Assembly: GCA_003388505.1 (NCBI GenBank)
Contig: QQVO01000027.1
Coordinates: 1 to 35,363 of the forward strand
Source: Planctomycetota bacterium
GTDB lineage: Bacteria; Planctomycetota; Planctomycetia; Planctomycetales; Planctomycetaceae
Length of the DNA: 35,363 bases
Reading direction: 5' to 3'
Part shown: piece after piece, positions 25,648 through 34,868 of the stretch
Layout: every line of letters starts with the position of its first letter
Numbering within the stretch: position 1 is the stretch's first letter
The notes under the pieces: model-generated
Told to the model about the DNA's origin: nothing
The model's input: the letters and a program-made list of their open reading frames with translations, nothing else
Databases searched by the model: none
Made by a program: the position numbers and the translations under genes

Positions 25648-27975
25648 ATGAAGACGTTGGCCCTCAAGCAGAGACGAGTTGGATATCGGGATGCGAGACT
25701 GCTCGCGATGGCGGCGGTGTTGCTGGTGTGGCCGGCGGGGCTGAGTGGCGCGGCGGGGTCGCAGCCGGTTGATTTTGTGCGGGAGATTCGGCCGATCCTG
25801 GCGGAGCGGTGTTATTCGTGCCATGGGGGCGAGAGTCAGGAAGGGGGACTGCGTCTGGACGTTCGGCGGAGAGCGCTGGCGGGGGGAGACGGTGGGCGCG
25901 TGATCGTGCCCGGTGAGCCTGGTGAGAGTCCGCTGATCGATCGGATCGCCCGCGTTGAACCGGATGCGGCAATGCCGCCGGATGGCGAGGGAGAGCCGCT
26001 CTCGACGGAACAGGTCGAATTGTTTCGGCGCTGGATTGAGCAGGGCGCGGAATGGCCGGAGGACGCCGCCGAGGTGGAACAGTCGAATCACTGGGCGTTT
26101 CAACCGATTGAGCGGCCGGAGATGCCTGTGATCGACGGCGAACCTGCGGTTCATCCTGTCGACGCATTTGTGCGAGAGCGACTGCGGCGGGAGGGGATTG
26201 CCCCTTCCGAGGAAGCGGATCGCGCCACGCTGTTGAGACGACTGTCGTTCGATCTGCTCGGGCTGCCGCCGAGTCCGGACGAGGTTGAAGCGTTTCTCAG
26301 CGACGACGATCCGCTCGCCTACGAACGGCTGGTGGATCGCCTGCTGGCGTCGCCCCACTACGGTGAACGCTGGGCGAAACACTGGCTCGACCTGGCGCGG
26401 TATGCCGACACCGACGGTTATTCCGGCGAACGATACCGGCCGTGGGCGTGGCGCTGGCGGCATTGGGTGATCGACGCATTGAACGCGGACATGCCGTTCG
26501 ACCGGTTTACGATCGAACAACTCGCCGGCGATCTGCTGCCTGAGGCGACCGTCGAGCAGCGCGTGGCAACGGGGTTTCATCGCAACTATCTGCACACGCG
26601 TGAAATGGACGCTGATGCGGAGGAGTTTCGCGTCCGCAAGATCGTGGATTGCGTCAACGTGACCGGTGCAGTGTGGATGGGACTGACGTTCGGCTGTGCG
26701 GAGTGCCACTCGCACAAGTTCGATCCGATCACGCAGCGGGAGTACTACGGACTCTATGCCTTCTTCAACAGCACCGAAGAGGTTGATATTCCCGCGCCGC
26801 TGGAAGGGGTTGACGTGATGCTGTCTCCGTCGGCGCCGGCGCCGGTTGAAAAGGCGACCGGTGGAGATGAAGCCGGCGGAGAAGGTGCGGCGGGTGAACC
26901 GGAAACTGTTCATGCGCAGACGCTGAGCGAACTTGAAGAGCCACGTGCGACGCACGTGCATCTGCGGGGGAATTTTCTGGCCAAAGGGCCGGCCGTGGAA
27001 CCGCACACGCCGGCCGTCCTGCCGCCGCTGGAGTTTCCGGGGGACCGGCCGAGCCGCGTCGATCTGGCGGGGTGGCTCGTTTCTGCCGACCATCCGCTGA
27101 CTTCGCGCGTGGCGGTCAACCGTGTCTGGCAGCATCTGTTCGGGCGGGGTCTGGTGCGCACGGAAAATGATTTCGGCACGCAGGGGACTCCGCCGACTCA
27201 CCCTGAGTTGCTCGACTGGCTGGCGGTGGAGTTCCGGGCGACCGGTTGGAGCCAGAAGGAACTGCTCCGGTTGATTGTGACGTCGGCGACGTACCGGCAG
27301 TCCTCGGCGCTCCGGCCCGAGTTGGTCGAGCGGGATCCCGATAATCGCCTGTTGGCGCGGCAGAACCGGTTGCGTCACGAAGCGGAGGTGCTGCGCGACG
27401 CGGCTCTCTCCTCGGCGGATCTGATCGATCTGCGGATCGGCGGGCCGAGTTTTCGTCCGGCCGTTCCGCCCGATGCGGGGGCCGTGGTGTCGACGCAGTG
27501 GAAGCCGGAACCGGGGCCGGATCAGTATCGCCGCGGGCTCTACATCGTGGTCCAGCGTACGATCCCGTTGCCGTATCTGATGACGTTTGACGCTCCGGAC
27601 GGTAATGCGTTCTGCACCCGTCGCCAGCGCTCGAATACGCCGACTCAGGCTCTGACGCTGCTGAATGGTCCGGAATTCCTTGACTGCTGCCGGTCGGTTG
27701 GCCGCCGGCTTGTCGACCACGGCGACTCGGAACGGGATCGGTTGCGGCGCGCGTTTCTGTTGACGCTGGGCCGGTTGCCGGCTGAGGAAGAAGTTGACGA
27801 ACTCAAACGTTTTATTGCGGAACAGGAGAAGCTTCTGAATCGAGGGCCCGAACTCGCGGCGGAAATTGCGGGAGTCGATTCTGTAAACGATCAGGCCGGC
27901 ATTCAGGAAATCGCCCTGTGGACCTGTGTGGCGCGGGTTTTGATGAATACGGATGAGTTCATTACGCGGGAGTGA
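25648..27975 (+). CDS. Planctomycete-type cytochrome c with DUF1549 and DUF1553 domains
   Basis: A 775-aa exported protein. A signal peptide covers about residues 18-38. The cytochrome-c-like domain (about 40-140) has one heme motif CYSCH (55-59) and a candidate axial Met in AAMPP (109). DUF1549 (about 165-375) has HPVDAFVRERLRREG, LLRRLSFDLLGLPPSPDEVEAFLSD, and a second CxxCH (CAECHSHKFDP, 350-360). DUF1553 (about 480-745) has SRVAVNRVWQHLFGRGLVRTENDFG and the end segment TLGRLPAEEEVDEL. Such proteins occur in large numbers in planctomycetes, usually next to a DUF1501 protein, as here. A role in polysaccharide or sulfated sugar breakdown has been proposed; unproven. Confidence 0.92.
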   Translation: MKTLALKQRRVGYRDARLLAMAAVLLVWPAGLSGAAGSQPVDFVREIRPILAERCYSCHGGESQEGGLRLDVRRRALAGGDGGRVIVPGEPGESPLIDRIARVEPDAAMPPDGEGEPLSTEQVELFRRWIEQGAEWPEDAAEVEQSNHWAFQPIERPEMPVIDGEPAVHPVDAFVRERLRREGIAPSEEADRATLLRRLSFDLLGLPPSPDEVEAFLSDDDPLAYERLVDRLLASPHYGERWAKHWLDLARYADTDGYSGERYRPWAWRWRHWVIDALNADMPFDRFTIEQLAGDLLPEATVEQRVATGFHRNYLHTREMDADAEEFRVRKIVDCVNVTGAVWMGLTFGCAECHSHKFDPITQREYYGLYAFFNSTEEVDIPAPLEGVDVMLSPSAPAPVEKATGGDEAGGEGAAGEPETVHAQTLSELEEPRATHVHLRGNFLAKGPAVEPHTPAVLPPLEFPGDRPSRVDLAGWLVSADHPLTSRVAVNRVWQHLFGRGLVRTENDFGTQGTPPTHPELLDWLAVEFRATGWSQKELLRLIVTSATYRQSSALRPELVERDPDNRLLARQNRLRHEAEVLRDAALSSADLIDLRIGGPSFRPAVPPDAGAVVSTQWKPEPGPDQYRRGLYIVVQRTIPLPYLMTFDAPDGNAFCTRRQRSNTPTQALTLLNGPEFLDCCRSVGRRLVDHGDSERDRLRRAFLLTLGRLPAEEEVDELKRFIAEQEKLLNRGPELAAEIAGVDSVNDQAGIQEIALWTCVARVLMNTDEFITRE

Positions 27976-27986
27976 GGCGAAGCGGA

Positions 27987-28015
27987 GCGCTCCCCTGCGG
28001 GTCGCGGCCAAACGG
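27987..28015 (+). repeat. Dispersed repeat copy
   Basis: GCGCTCCCCTGCGGG...CGCGGCCAAACGG; the central TA reads CA here. Located in the short gap between the cytochrome/DUF1549 gene and the DUF1501 gene. Confidence 0.8.
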
Positions 28016-28069
28016 GGGGGAGTTTGTGAGTTGCAGAATTCACTTGCGAGAGGCGACGAATTCGACGCG

Positions 28070-29557
28070 ATGACAAGTGCGGTTGATATCAATTCGAGGC
28101 GTGCGTTTCTGACGAGTGTGTCAGCGGGGTTGGGACTTGCTTCGGTCGCCGACCTCATGCAGGCGGATGGGGTCTTTGCTGCCGAGAAGCCAGCGTTTGA
28201 GTCGCCGTTTGCGCCGCGTCGGCCGCATGTTGCGCCGCGGGCGCGGCATTGCATCTTCATCAATCTGTTCGGCGGTCCCAGCCAGGCGGACCTGTTCGAT
28301 CCGAAGCCGTTGCTGACGGAGCGGCACGGGGAGCCGCTTCCCGAATCATTCACGAAAGACGTCCGGTTTGCGTTTATCCAAAAAGAGACGGCCACACTGC
28401 TGGGGAGCCCCCGGCGGTTCGCGAAGTACGGCGAGGCGGGGCTCGACTTCTCCGACCTGCTGCCGCACCTGGCTGCATGCGCCGACGATCTGTGCGTGAT
28501 CCGCTCAATGCACACCGACACGTTCGCCCATACGCCGGGCGAGATTCAATTGAGCACGGGTGTCTCGGTGCTGGGCAGGCCGAGCCTGGGGGCGTGGATG
28601 ACGTACGGCCTGGGGAGTCCTTCCCGCGACCTGCCGGCGTTTGTCGTGCTGACTGCGGGAGGGCGTCCGCCGGAGGCGGCGTCGGCGAACTGGGGGAGCG
28701 GATTTCTGCCGCCGAGCTTTCAGGGGGTTCCGTTTCGCTCACAGGGGGAGCCGATTCTCAACCTGAGCAACCCGGAGGGGATCACGCGGGAGATGCAGCG
28801 GTTGCAGTTGGACACGGTGCGGGGGCTTAACCAGCGGCGTTTCGCGCTCACGGGAGACCCCGAGATCGCCGCCCGGATTGCCGCTTATGAATCGGCCTTC
28901 CGGATGCAGTCGGCGGCGCCGGAGTTGATTGACCTCTCGGGCGAATCAAGAGCGACACTCGCGGCGTACGGCATCGGCCGGGTGGAGACGGAGGAACAGC
29001 TCGCAGCCTCGAAGCGCGCCGGCGGCAAGGGAACGATGCATGCGTTTTCCACCAATTGCCTGCTGGCCCGACGGCTGGTGGAACGCGGGGTGCGGTTTGT
29101 GAACCTGTATCACGGGTCGTGGGATCATCACGATCAACTCGACCCGCAATTGAAGTACGGTTGCGAAATCGTCGATCAGCCGATCGCCGCGCTGCTCGGC
29201 GACCTGAAGCAGCGGGGTTTACTCGATACGACGCTGGTGGTGTGGGCGTCTGAGTTTGGTCGGACGCCGCTGGGAGAGAACCGGAAGGAGTTCGACACGC
29301 CGTCCGGCCGCGATCACCACCCGTTCGCGTTCACGATCTGGATGGCGGGGGGCGGCGTGAAAGGGGGACAGGTGGTGGGCGCGACGGACGAATTCGGCTG
29401 GGGGATCGTTGATGAGCCGGTGCATATCAACGATTTTCACGCCACGCTCTTGCATCTGTTCGGACTCGACCATTTGCAGTTGACGTACCGGTTCCAGGGT
29501 CGGGATTTTCGGCTGACGGACGTGGGCGGGAAAGTCGTCGAAGCTGCGCTTGCCTGA
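28070..29557 (+). CDS. DUF1501-family protein
   Basis: A 495-aa exported protein. ATG 28070 is preferred over the open frame from 27953, because the extra codons lie in the dispersed repeat and the previous gene. A twin-arginine-like signal is seen: NSRRAFLTSVSAGLGLASVADLMQADGVFA. Family features include CIFINLFGGPSQADLFDPKP, IRSMHTDTFAHTPGE, GSWDHHDQLDPQLK, and VVWASEFGRTPLGENRKEFDTPSGRDHHPFAFTIWMAGGGVKGG, a sulfatase/alkaline-phosphatase-like fold. It pairs with the upstream cytochrome/DUF1549/DUF1553 protein, as found throughout planctomycetes; the pair probably acts together in the periplasm. Confidence 0.92.
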   Translation: MTSAVDINSRRAFLTSVSAGLGLASVADLMQADGVFAAEKPAFESPFAPRRPHVAPRARHCIFINLFGGPSQADLFDPKPLLTERHGEPLPESFTKDVRFAFIQKETATLLGSPRRFAKYGEAGLDFSDLLPHLAACADDLCVIRSMHTDTFAHTPGEIQLSTGVSVLGRPSLGAWMTYGLGSPSRDLPAFVVLTAGGRPPEAASANWGSGFLPPSFQGVPFRSQGEPILNLSNPEGITREMQRLQLDTVRGLNQRRFALTGDPEIAARIAAYESAFRMQSAAPELIDLSGESRATLAAYGIGRVETEEQLAASKRAGGKGTMHAFSTNCLLARRLVERGVRFVNLYHGSWDHHDQLDPQLKYGCEIVDQPIAALLGDLKQRGLLDTTLVVWASEFGRTPLGENRKEFDTPSGRDHHPFAFTIWMAGGGVKGGQVVGATDEFGWGIVDEPVHINDFHATLLHLFGLDHLQLTYRFQGRDFRLTDVGGKVVEAALA

Positions 29558-29600
29558 GGGAATGCATAATTCGTTGCGATGGTTGGCGGCTCGCAGGCGA

Positions 29601-29629
29601 TCGCTCCCCTGCGGGTCGCGGTTCAACGG
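29601..29629 (+). repeat. Dispersed repeat copy
   Basis: TCGCTCCCCTGCGGG followed by TCGCGGTTCAACGG. Located between the DUF1501 gene and the hydrolase gene. Confidence 0.75.
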
Positions 29630-29673
29630 AGGCTGACAACGCTGATAGCAGCGACTTACAGGAGGGCCTTATT

Positions 29674-30603
29674 GTGCGAGCACTGGTTTGTTCCCTGATT
29701 ATTACAGCCGCCGGATGCTGCATCCCGATCTCGCCGCCTTCGAATGAATTGAAGAACCCGTTTGAGGGGTCGGGGAAGTCGCTGAGGGAGGCGCGGGAGG
29801 GGTTTGTCACGAATCTCGTCAGAGAGGGCGAGGACGCCGGGCCGCCGGAGGCGCCGCCCGAGGATGAGTTCGAGTTGATCCACTACGAGTCGCCGGTCGG
29901 GGAGTTGGCTGCGTACGTGACACCCGATCCGGGCGACGGGGAGCAGCATGCGGCGATCGTGTGGATTACCGGGGGCGACCACAACTCGATCGGCGACGTC
30001 TGGTCGCCGTATCCGCGCAGCAACGATCAATCGGCCAGCGCGTTTCGCAAGTCGGGAATGGTGATGATGTTTCCTTCCCAACGGGGTGGGAATGACAACC
30101 CGGGGCGGCGAGAGGGGTTTCTGGGGGAAGTGGACGACATTCTGGCCGCGACGGATTATCTCGCGGAAAGGCCGTATGTTGATCCGGAGCGGGTCTACCT
30201 GGGCGGGCACAGCACGGGAGGGACGATGGCAATGCTGGTCGGAGCGTGCACGGACCGCTACGCGGCGATCTTCGCCCTCGGCCCGGTGGCGCTCGCGAGC
30301 GACTATGGAGGCCGGTTCGTCTATTGCGACCCGACCGACGAAACCGAGATGGCGCTCCGCTCGCCGCTGTATTGGCTGCAGGATGTGCAGTGCCCGATGT
30401 ACGTTTTTGAAGGGGAACTGGAAGGCAACTGGGACTCGATCCAGGTGATGGCTGACGCGAACAAGAATCCGCAGGTTCAGTTCTTCCCGATCCGGCACCA
30501 CGGTCATTTCACGGTGATCGCCCCGCTGACGGAAGTCCTTGCAGCCGGGATCAACAAAGGGGAATTGGATCTGTCGAAGCGGACGCTGGGGAACCTTCGG
30601 TGA
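29674..30603 (+). CDS. Alpha/beta hydrolase lipoprotein, prolyl-oligopeptidase-like
   Basis: A 309-aa protein. GTG 29674 is well supported by AGGAGGG about 7 bp upstream. The N-terminus (VCSLIITAAGC) has a lipobox, so Cys15 may be lipid-modified. The catalytic nucleophile is Ser180 in GGHSTGG, the likely base His278 in RHHGHF, and the acid probably Asp254 or Glu246/248 near FEGELEGNWDS. The region AAIVWITGGDHNSIGDVW fits the oxyanion hole. The fold resembles prolyl-oligopeptidase-type S9 peptidases or acyl-esterases. It is 116 bp after DUF1501, with a repeat between. Confidence 0.78.
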   Translation: MRALVCSLIITAAGCCIPISPPSNELKNPFEGSGKSLREAREGFVTNLVREGEDAGPPEAPPEDEFELIHYESPVGELAAYVTPDPGDGEQHAAIVWITGGDHNSIGDVWSPYPRSNDQSASAFRKSGMVMMFPSQRGGNDNPGRREGFLGEVDDILAATDYLAERPYVDPERVYLGGHSTGGTMAMLVGACTDRYAAIFALGPVALASDYGGRFVYCDPTDETEMALRSPLYWLQDVQCPMYVFEGELEGNWDSIQVMADANKNPQVQFFPIRHHGHFTVIAPLTEVLAAGINKGELDLSKRTLGNLR

Positions 30604-30621
30604 GGGCGGGTGGTATTCGTG

Positions 30622-31344
30622 ATGACCGTGGTTCAGACCATCCAATTGGCGCAGTCATCCGCATTGGTCGACCAAGACGGAAATACGATCTCGCTCAATC
30701 TCTTGCCGCCGCTGTCTGCTGACGAGATCGACCAGTTCGCCGCGTCACTGCCGTGTGCATTGCCGGATGAGATACGTGAGTTGCTGGCTCTTACCAGAGG
30801 TTTTGAGGACGTTGGCGCCGCTCTGGTTGACTTTACCGGCCAAGCATTTCTATTTGGTCACGAGGTTTTGTTTCCGAATGGTGTTGCTATTGCATCTGAC
30901 GGATTCGGGAACTTCTGGGTCGTCGACGTCAACGAGAGTTCGACGTCATTCGGGCCGATCTATTTCGCTTGCCACGATCCGCCGATCATTCTTTTCCAGT
31001 GCAGTGCACTGAATGAATTCCTCAGTGAGCTGTTCCGCGGCTGTCGACCACCGCACGAAACCCTGATTGATGACGTGCAAGAGGACCGGACGTTCCGCGT
31101 GTGGCGGACGAATCCGGGAGTGATGTCGCACGCTGAATGGTCTGAATCGAGTGACCCCACGATTCAGGAATTTGTGAAATCACTCGACGCCAAGTGGTCA
31201 GTTATCGATCTCCGAGATGCGCCGCCTGGAATGGGTTTCTCCTGGGGGCGGTATGGAGTCAACACAGAACTCCGCAGACATGCGACACTGCCGATCTTTG
31301 CGTACCGTCGCCCGAACGGCTTGTTCCAGAAGCTATTCGGTTAG
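30622..31344 (+). CDS. SUKH (SMI1/KNR4-like) domain protein
   Basis: A 240-aa protein. The SMI1/KNR4 pattern is visible in LPPLSADEIDQFAASLPCALPDEIRELLALTRGFE (about 27-61), then ASDGFGNFWVVDV, PIYFACHDPPIILFQCSALNEFLSEL. SUKH domains often serve as immunity proteins against secreted toxins, though many are only cellular regulators. ATG 30622 or GTG 30610 can start it; no clear Shine-Dalgarno site. No toxin gene is adjacent. The C-terminal part (GMGFSWGRYGVNTELRRH) is outside the known domain. Confidence 0.72.
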   Translation: MTVVQTIQLAQSSALVDQDGNTISLNLLPPLSADEIDQFAASLPCALPDEIRELLALTRGFEDVGAALVDFTGQAFLFGHEVLFPNGVAIASDGFGNFWVVDVNESSTSFGPIYFACHDPPIILFQCSALNEFLSELFRGCRPPHETLIDDVQEDRTFRVWRTNPGVMSHAEWSESSDPTIQEFVKSLDAKWSVIDLRDAPPGMGFSWGRYGVNTELRRHATLPIFAYRRPNGLFQKLFG

Positions 31345-31437
31345 GCAGAATTTACTGTCCGACGATGTTCACATTGACGGTCGGGGCGTTTCTGAAACTT
31401 CGGCGGCGTCAGAATTGTCTAATCCGCAGGGTCTTCA

Positions 31438-31998
31438 TCATTCCTCCCGTCTTTTCGATGTCATCTCCATCAGTTTGATCTCCTGCGTTTCGCCACCAGC
31501 TTCGACGAGGAGGTAGATGACGAAGGTGCGGGTGTCGTCATCGACGAAGGTGGTGATCTGCTTCTGCTTCAGCTCGATGCCGGTGTTCTCATCGACGACG
31601 GTGGTGTGGACGGTGAGCGAATTCGCTTCTTTGTCATAGGTCCCGTTCATGGGCATGGGGACGGTGTTGAAGTTGTCGACCCAGACGCCGGTGTACTCCT
31701 TGGTGCGGGAGTCGTAGCCCATGAGGCCGTGGCCTTCAAATTCGGTGTCCCCCATCTGGCAGGTGAAGGTTGACTGGGAATACAACCCGCCGCTGACCAT
31801 CTTGCAGACTTCGACGCCTTCGTATTCGGTGGCTGGCTCTGTCGGTCCCTGAAAGTACATTTTGACCGCGGCGTCCCACGTTCCTTCTTCGGCGGCGAGA
31901 ACCTTGTGGGCTTCGGTGGGCTGGGGGTTCGGGAGTTCCTGGGCCGAAGCTTGTGAAGAGACAACGAGTGCTGTGAGCGCGATGGTGAGGGTCTTCAT
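31438..31998 (-). CDS. DUF1579-family exported protein
   Basis: A 186-aa protein with a clear signal peptide (MKTLTIALTALVVSSQASAQ, residues 1-20). The mature part has the DUF1579 pattern: AEEGTWDAAVKMYFQGP, GGLYSQSTFTCQMGDTEFEGHGLMGYDSRTKEYTGVWVDNF, a beta-barrel-like (lipocalin-type) family of unknown function. Repeated 'ETQEIKLMEMTSKR' closes it. AGGA about 9 bp upstream of ATG 31998 supports the start. It lies between two oppositely oriented genes. Confidence 0.85.
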   Translation of the reverse strand: MKTLTIALTALVVSSQASAQELPNPQPTEAHKVLAAEEGTWDAAVKMYFQGPTEPATEYEGVEVCKMVSGGLYSQSTFTCQMGDTEFEGHGLMGYDSRTKEYTGVWVDNFNTVPMPMNGTYDKEANSLTVHTTVVDENTGIELKQKQITTFVDDDTRTFVIYLLVEAGGETQEIKLMEMTSKRREE

Positions 31999-32093
31999 TG
32001 TCGGTGTTCCTGTCAGGTTGAATGATCCTACGATTCGGAAGGTTTCGCAGGGCTGCTGTCAGCAGGGGGGAAGTGCGTGAACCGGGCTAAGAC

Positions 32094-32759
32094 TCATTCG
32101 CTTTGGCTGTCGCTCAGGTCCGCTGCCGCGAACAAGTCGCCGACTCTGAGCGAGAAGTCCGGCAGCACTGAGCCGCCTGTGAGGATGTCGCCCGCCTGCA
32201 AGGTACGGTGCTCCGCCGGTCCGGTCGAGACGATGATTTGTTCCTGCTCCGGATAGACGATCCAGAACAGTTCCGTTCCGGCCGCGAAGAATTCCGCTCG
32301 TTTTCGTTCCAGCTCCGCGATCGTATTCCCGGGGCTGAAGACTTCGACTGCCAGGGCCGGCGCGACGTCGGAGTATCCCTGTTCAAGCAACCGCTGATCG
32401 GCACGCTGGTTCCGGCGGACGAACGAAACATCGGGGGCGCGCAGGCGATCGCCAAACAGACGGACGAATCCATCGGCGCCGAGCACCCATCCCAGGCGGC
32501 GCGGGCGAATGACGGCATTGAGCAACGTGGCGAGTTCGACAGCCAGGAACGCGGATTTGTCGCTCACGGCTTTCTCCACGAGAACCCCGTCAATCAATTC
32601 ACAGATTCGGTCTTCGCAGCGCCGAATTCGTTCGACATCCTCCTCCGTGGCGGCGCCGGGGACAGGGTCGGTGCGCACGCGCCACAACGGAACGGCTCCG
32701 ACCCGTGCGGCGAGATCCTCGACCGTCAGTTCGAATTCGGGAGGCGAGATCGTAGACAT
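32094..32759 (-). CDS. Uma2-family (DUF820) protein, copy 3
   Basis: A 221-aa Uma2/DUF820 protein. Motifs: CELIDGVLVEKAVSDKSAFLAVEL (about 53-76), GFVRLFGDRLRAPDVSFVRR (with the metal-type Asp in APDVSF), LAVEVFSPGNTIAELERKRAEFFAAGTELFWIVYPEQEQI. More diverged from the other two copies but closer to the common family pattern. It has an extra N-terminal segment of 50 residues with WRVRTDPVPGAATEEDV. No clear Shine-Dalgarno site before ATG 32759. Confidence 0.88.
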   Translation of the reverse strand: MSTISPPEFELTVEDLAARVGAVPLWRVRTDPVPGAATEEDVERIRRCEDRICELIDGVLVEKAVSDKSAFLAVELATLLNAVIRPRRLGWVLGADGFVRLFGDRLRAPDVSFVRRNQRADQRLLEQGYSDVAPALAVEVFSPGNTIAELERKRAEFFAAGTELFWIVYPEQEQIIVSTGPAEHRTLQAGDILTGGSVLPDFSLRVGDLFAAADLSDSQSE

Positions 32760-32897
32760 TTGGGCGTCAGGCCGTTTATCGTCGGCGGGAGAATTCTGGA
32801 AATGAGTTTACCATTCCCCTGGGCGTGATTCACCGTGAAAGCCGGTTCACTTGCGCCGGAGCACGGGGGTTCCCCTCACTTCGTGAGGTCCAGAAAA

Positions 32898-32926
32898 GCG
32901 CTCCCCTGCGGGTCGCGGCTAAACGG
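32898..32926 (+). repeat. Dispersed repeat, intact copy
   Basis: GCGCTCCCCTGCGGG followed by TCGCGGCTAAACGG; same as the 5219 copy. Just downstream, ATAACGCGCTGTTGGA and ATAACGCGCTGCTGGA form a short direct repeat (32932-32963). Confidence 0.85.
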
Positions 32927-33013
32927 AACGGATAACGCGCTGTTGGAAATAACGCGCTGCTGGAGGTTGTGAGGTGCAGCGCGTCGGTTCATTCACACGA
33001 TCTCCCGTCAGCC

Positions 33014-33931
33014 ATGCCTGAACTCGTCGGCGTTCTTCCCGTTGCCCACACGCCGTTCCTGGACGACGATTCGATCGACGAAGAGTCGCTCGGGCGGCAG
33101 CTTGACTGGGCGTTCGACCAGGGAGCGAACGGGTATTGCACCGGGATGGTCTCGGAGTTGCTCCGCTTGACGGCGGGGGAGCGCGTCGAGTTGACGCGAT
33201 TGCTGGGAGGGTTGAAACAGGGTCGGGGCGTATTCGTTGCGGGGATTGGTGCAGAGAGTACGCATCAGGCGCTGGAATACGGCCGGGTGGCCGAGGAAGC
33301 GGGGGCAGACGCAGTGATGGCGATTCCGCCGGTGACGGCGGCGCTGTCGCGGGAGGGGCTTGAAGAATACTTCCTGACGCTGGCGGAGCAGATCTCGCTG
33401 CCTTTGATCGTGCAGGACGCTTCTTCGTACGTGGGTCAGGAGATCCCGCTGGATGTATCGGCCCGGCTGCTGGATCGCTTCGGTGCGGAGAAGGTGCTCT
33501 TCAAGCCGGAGGCGAATCCGATCGGTCCCAATCTTTCGGCGCTGCGCGACGCGACGCAGGGGAGGGCGGTGATTTTTGAGGGGTCGGGGGGGATCGCGCT
33601 GGTGGACAGCTATCGCCGGGGGATCGCGGGAACGATGCCGGGGATGGAATTCCTGCACGGTGTGGTGGCATTGTGGAATGCTTTGGAGCGTGGGGATGAG
33701 GAGGCAGTCTATGCGATCTATTTTCCGATCTGTGCTCTCGTTTCGCTGCAGTTGCAGGCAGGATTGGACGGGTTCCTGGCGGTGGAGAAATACGTCCTGC
33801 ACAAGCGGGGGCTGTTCACGACCGATCGCCGTCGCAGGCCGTATCGGTGGGTGATGGACCGGGAGACTCAGGCGGAAGTTGACCGGTTGATGGACCGGCT
33901 GGATGCGGCGGTCGCGGGTGCGTCGGGGTAG
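33014..33931 (+). CDS. Dihydrodipicolinate synthase family (DapA-like) aldolase
   Basis: A 305-aa class-I aldolase-family enzyme. Start ATG 33014 (MPELVGVLPVAHTPF) is typical of the family. Schiff-base Lys164 lies in VLFKPEANP, and other blocks are GANGYCTGMVSELLRLTAGER and GIAGTMPGMEF. The 'GTTGE' loop of true DapA reads GYCTGMVSE, and the 'YNvP' tyrosine region reads QDASSYVG. So it may act on a sugar acid or other keto-acid rather than make dihydrodipicolinate. Followed by a hairpin and convergent with hemD. Confidence 0.8.
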   Translation: MPELVGVLPVAHTPFLDDDSIDEESLGRQLDWAFDQGANGYCTGMVSELLRLTAGERVELTRLLGGLKQGRGVFVAGIGAESTHQALEYGRVAEEAGADAVMAIPPVTAALSREGLEEYFLTLAEQISLPLIVQDASSYVGQEIPLDVSARLLDRFGAEKVLFKPEANPIGPNLSALRDATQGRAVIFEGSGGIALVDSYRRGIAGTMPGMEFLHGVVALWNALERGDEEAVYAIYFPICALVSLQLQAGLDGFLAVEKYVLHKRGLFTTDRRRRPYRWVMDRETQAEVDRLMDRLDAAVAGASG

Positions 33932-33958
33932 TGTGCCGATGTCGTTGGAGAGGATCAG

Positions 33959-33985
33959 GCCCACGGGACGCGGCCCGTGGGCTTT
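33959..33985 (+). terminator. Hairpin terminator, CCCACGGG type
   Basis: GCCCACGGG (33959-33967) and CCCGTGGGC (33974-33982) with loop ACGCGG, then TTTAAT. It ends 28-51 bp after the DapA-like gene. The same hairpin is at 9728, so the terminator role and the repeat status may both apply. Confidence 0.55.
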
Positions 33986-34013
33986 AATAGGGCGAAGCAG
34001 GTGACGCTGACGG

Positions 34014-34868
34014 TCAGTGACTGCTGCGTTTTTGACGTAGAAGGCGCTGAGCCTGTTCGCAGGTTTCGCGGACCAGGTGTCCCATTTTGGGGTGGGACGG
34101 TTCGAGATCGGGGGCGAGGCCGAGGTTCTGCAATGTTTCGCTGGCGGTCGGGCCGATGCTGGCGATGACGCAGCGATTGGCGGCCGCTCGCCAGTCGTCC
34201 TGCACGTCCAGCAGTGCGGCGACTTCGAGGACGTGCACGACCTGTTGGGCGCTGGTGAACATCAGGACGTCGAAGTCGCCGGCGATTGTGCGGCGGACGG
34301 CGTCTTCCAGCGGTCCGGTGTCTGCGGGGAGCTTCCAGCGGTAGAGCGGCACCGACACGACTTCCGCTCCACGTTCCCGCAGCGCTTCGTGAAGTTCAGC
34401 GGCGGGCTTGCCGTATTCCTGAACGGCGACCCGACTGTTTCGGAGTGATACCCTGGAGTCCTCCAGTGCTGCGATGACTTCCCGCCAGGTGTTCGGCTCG
34501 GGCGCCCGCACGTCGATGCGGATCTGCCATTCCCGGAGGACGGCGACCGGCTTCGGTCCGCGGACGACGACGCAGCAATCAGCCAGGGCCTGCAGGATGT
34601 CGCTCCTGGAATGGCGGGTGCAGATTGTTTCCAGCAGCGCCCGCGCACCAACGCCGGTGAGGAAGATGACGAGATCGAACCGGCCGGCGAGGAGAGCGGC
34701 GGCGAAGTCGAACGCCTCCGGATTGTCGTCCAGCAACGCCTCGCGCAGGGAAGGGGCGATGGTGGCGCGAGCGCCGTGTCTTTCGACGAGCGACTGCATC
34801 TCGGCAGCGCGGCGGCTCTCGAAGCTGCAGACGTGGAGCGTCGTGGGTTCAGTCGAGGGGGAGGCCAT
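34014..34868 (-). CDS. hemD: Uroporphyrinogen-III synthase
   Basis: A 284-aa enzyme that closes hydroxymethylbilane to uroporphyrinogen III in heme and siroheme synthesis. Start ATG 34868 (MASPSTEPTTLHVCSFESRRAAEMQSLVERHG) is placed where the fold begins; the open frame upstream to 35015 looks non-coding. Family features: APSLREA, DLVIFLTGVGARALLE, VVVRGPKPVAVLREW, RVAVQEYGKPAAELHEALRERGAEVVSVPLYRW, DFDVLMFTSAQQVVHVLEV and CVIASIGPTASETLQNLGLAPDLEPSHPKMGHLV. The last is the HemD signature. No other heme gene is nearby. Confidence 0.85.
   Translation of the reverse strand: MASPSTEPTTLHVCSFESRRAAEMQSLVERHGARATIAPSLREALLDDNPEAFDFAAALLAGRFDLVIFLTGVGARALLETICTRHSRSDILQALADCCVVVRGPKPVAVLREWQIRIDVRAPEPNTWREVIAALEDSRVSLRNSRVAVQEYGKPAAELHEALRERGAEVVSVPLYRWKLPADTGPLEDAVRRTIAGDFDVLMFTSAQQVVHVLEVAALLDVQDDWRAAANRCVIASIGPTASETLQNLGLAPDLEPSHPKMGHLVRETCEQAQRLLRQKRSSH

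Noticed and set aside
25342-28521. 1059-codon minus-strand open frame
   Set aside because: Arg/Pro/His-rich shadow of the cytochrome/DUF1549/DUF1553 gene, spanning several genes and a MITE; no domain.
24188-33931. A complete sugar-acid catabolic cluster (dehydratase plus DapA-like aldolase)
   Set aside because: The two enzymes are 8 kb apart with unrelated genes between, and no kinase, transporter or regulator is visible.
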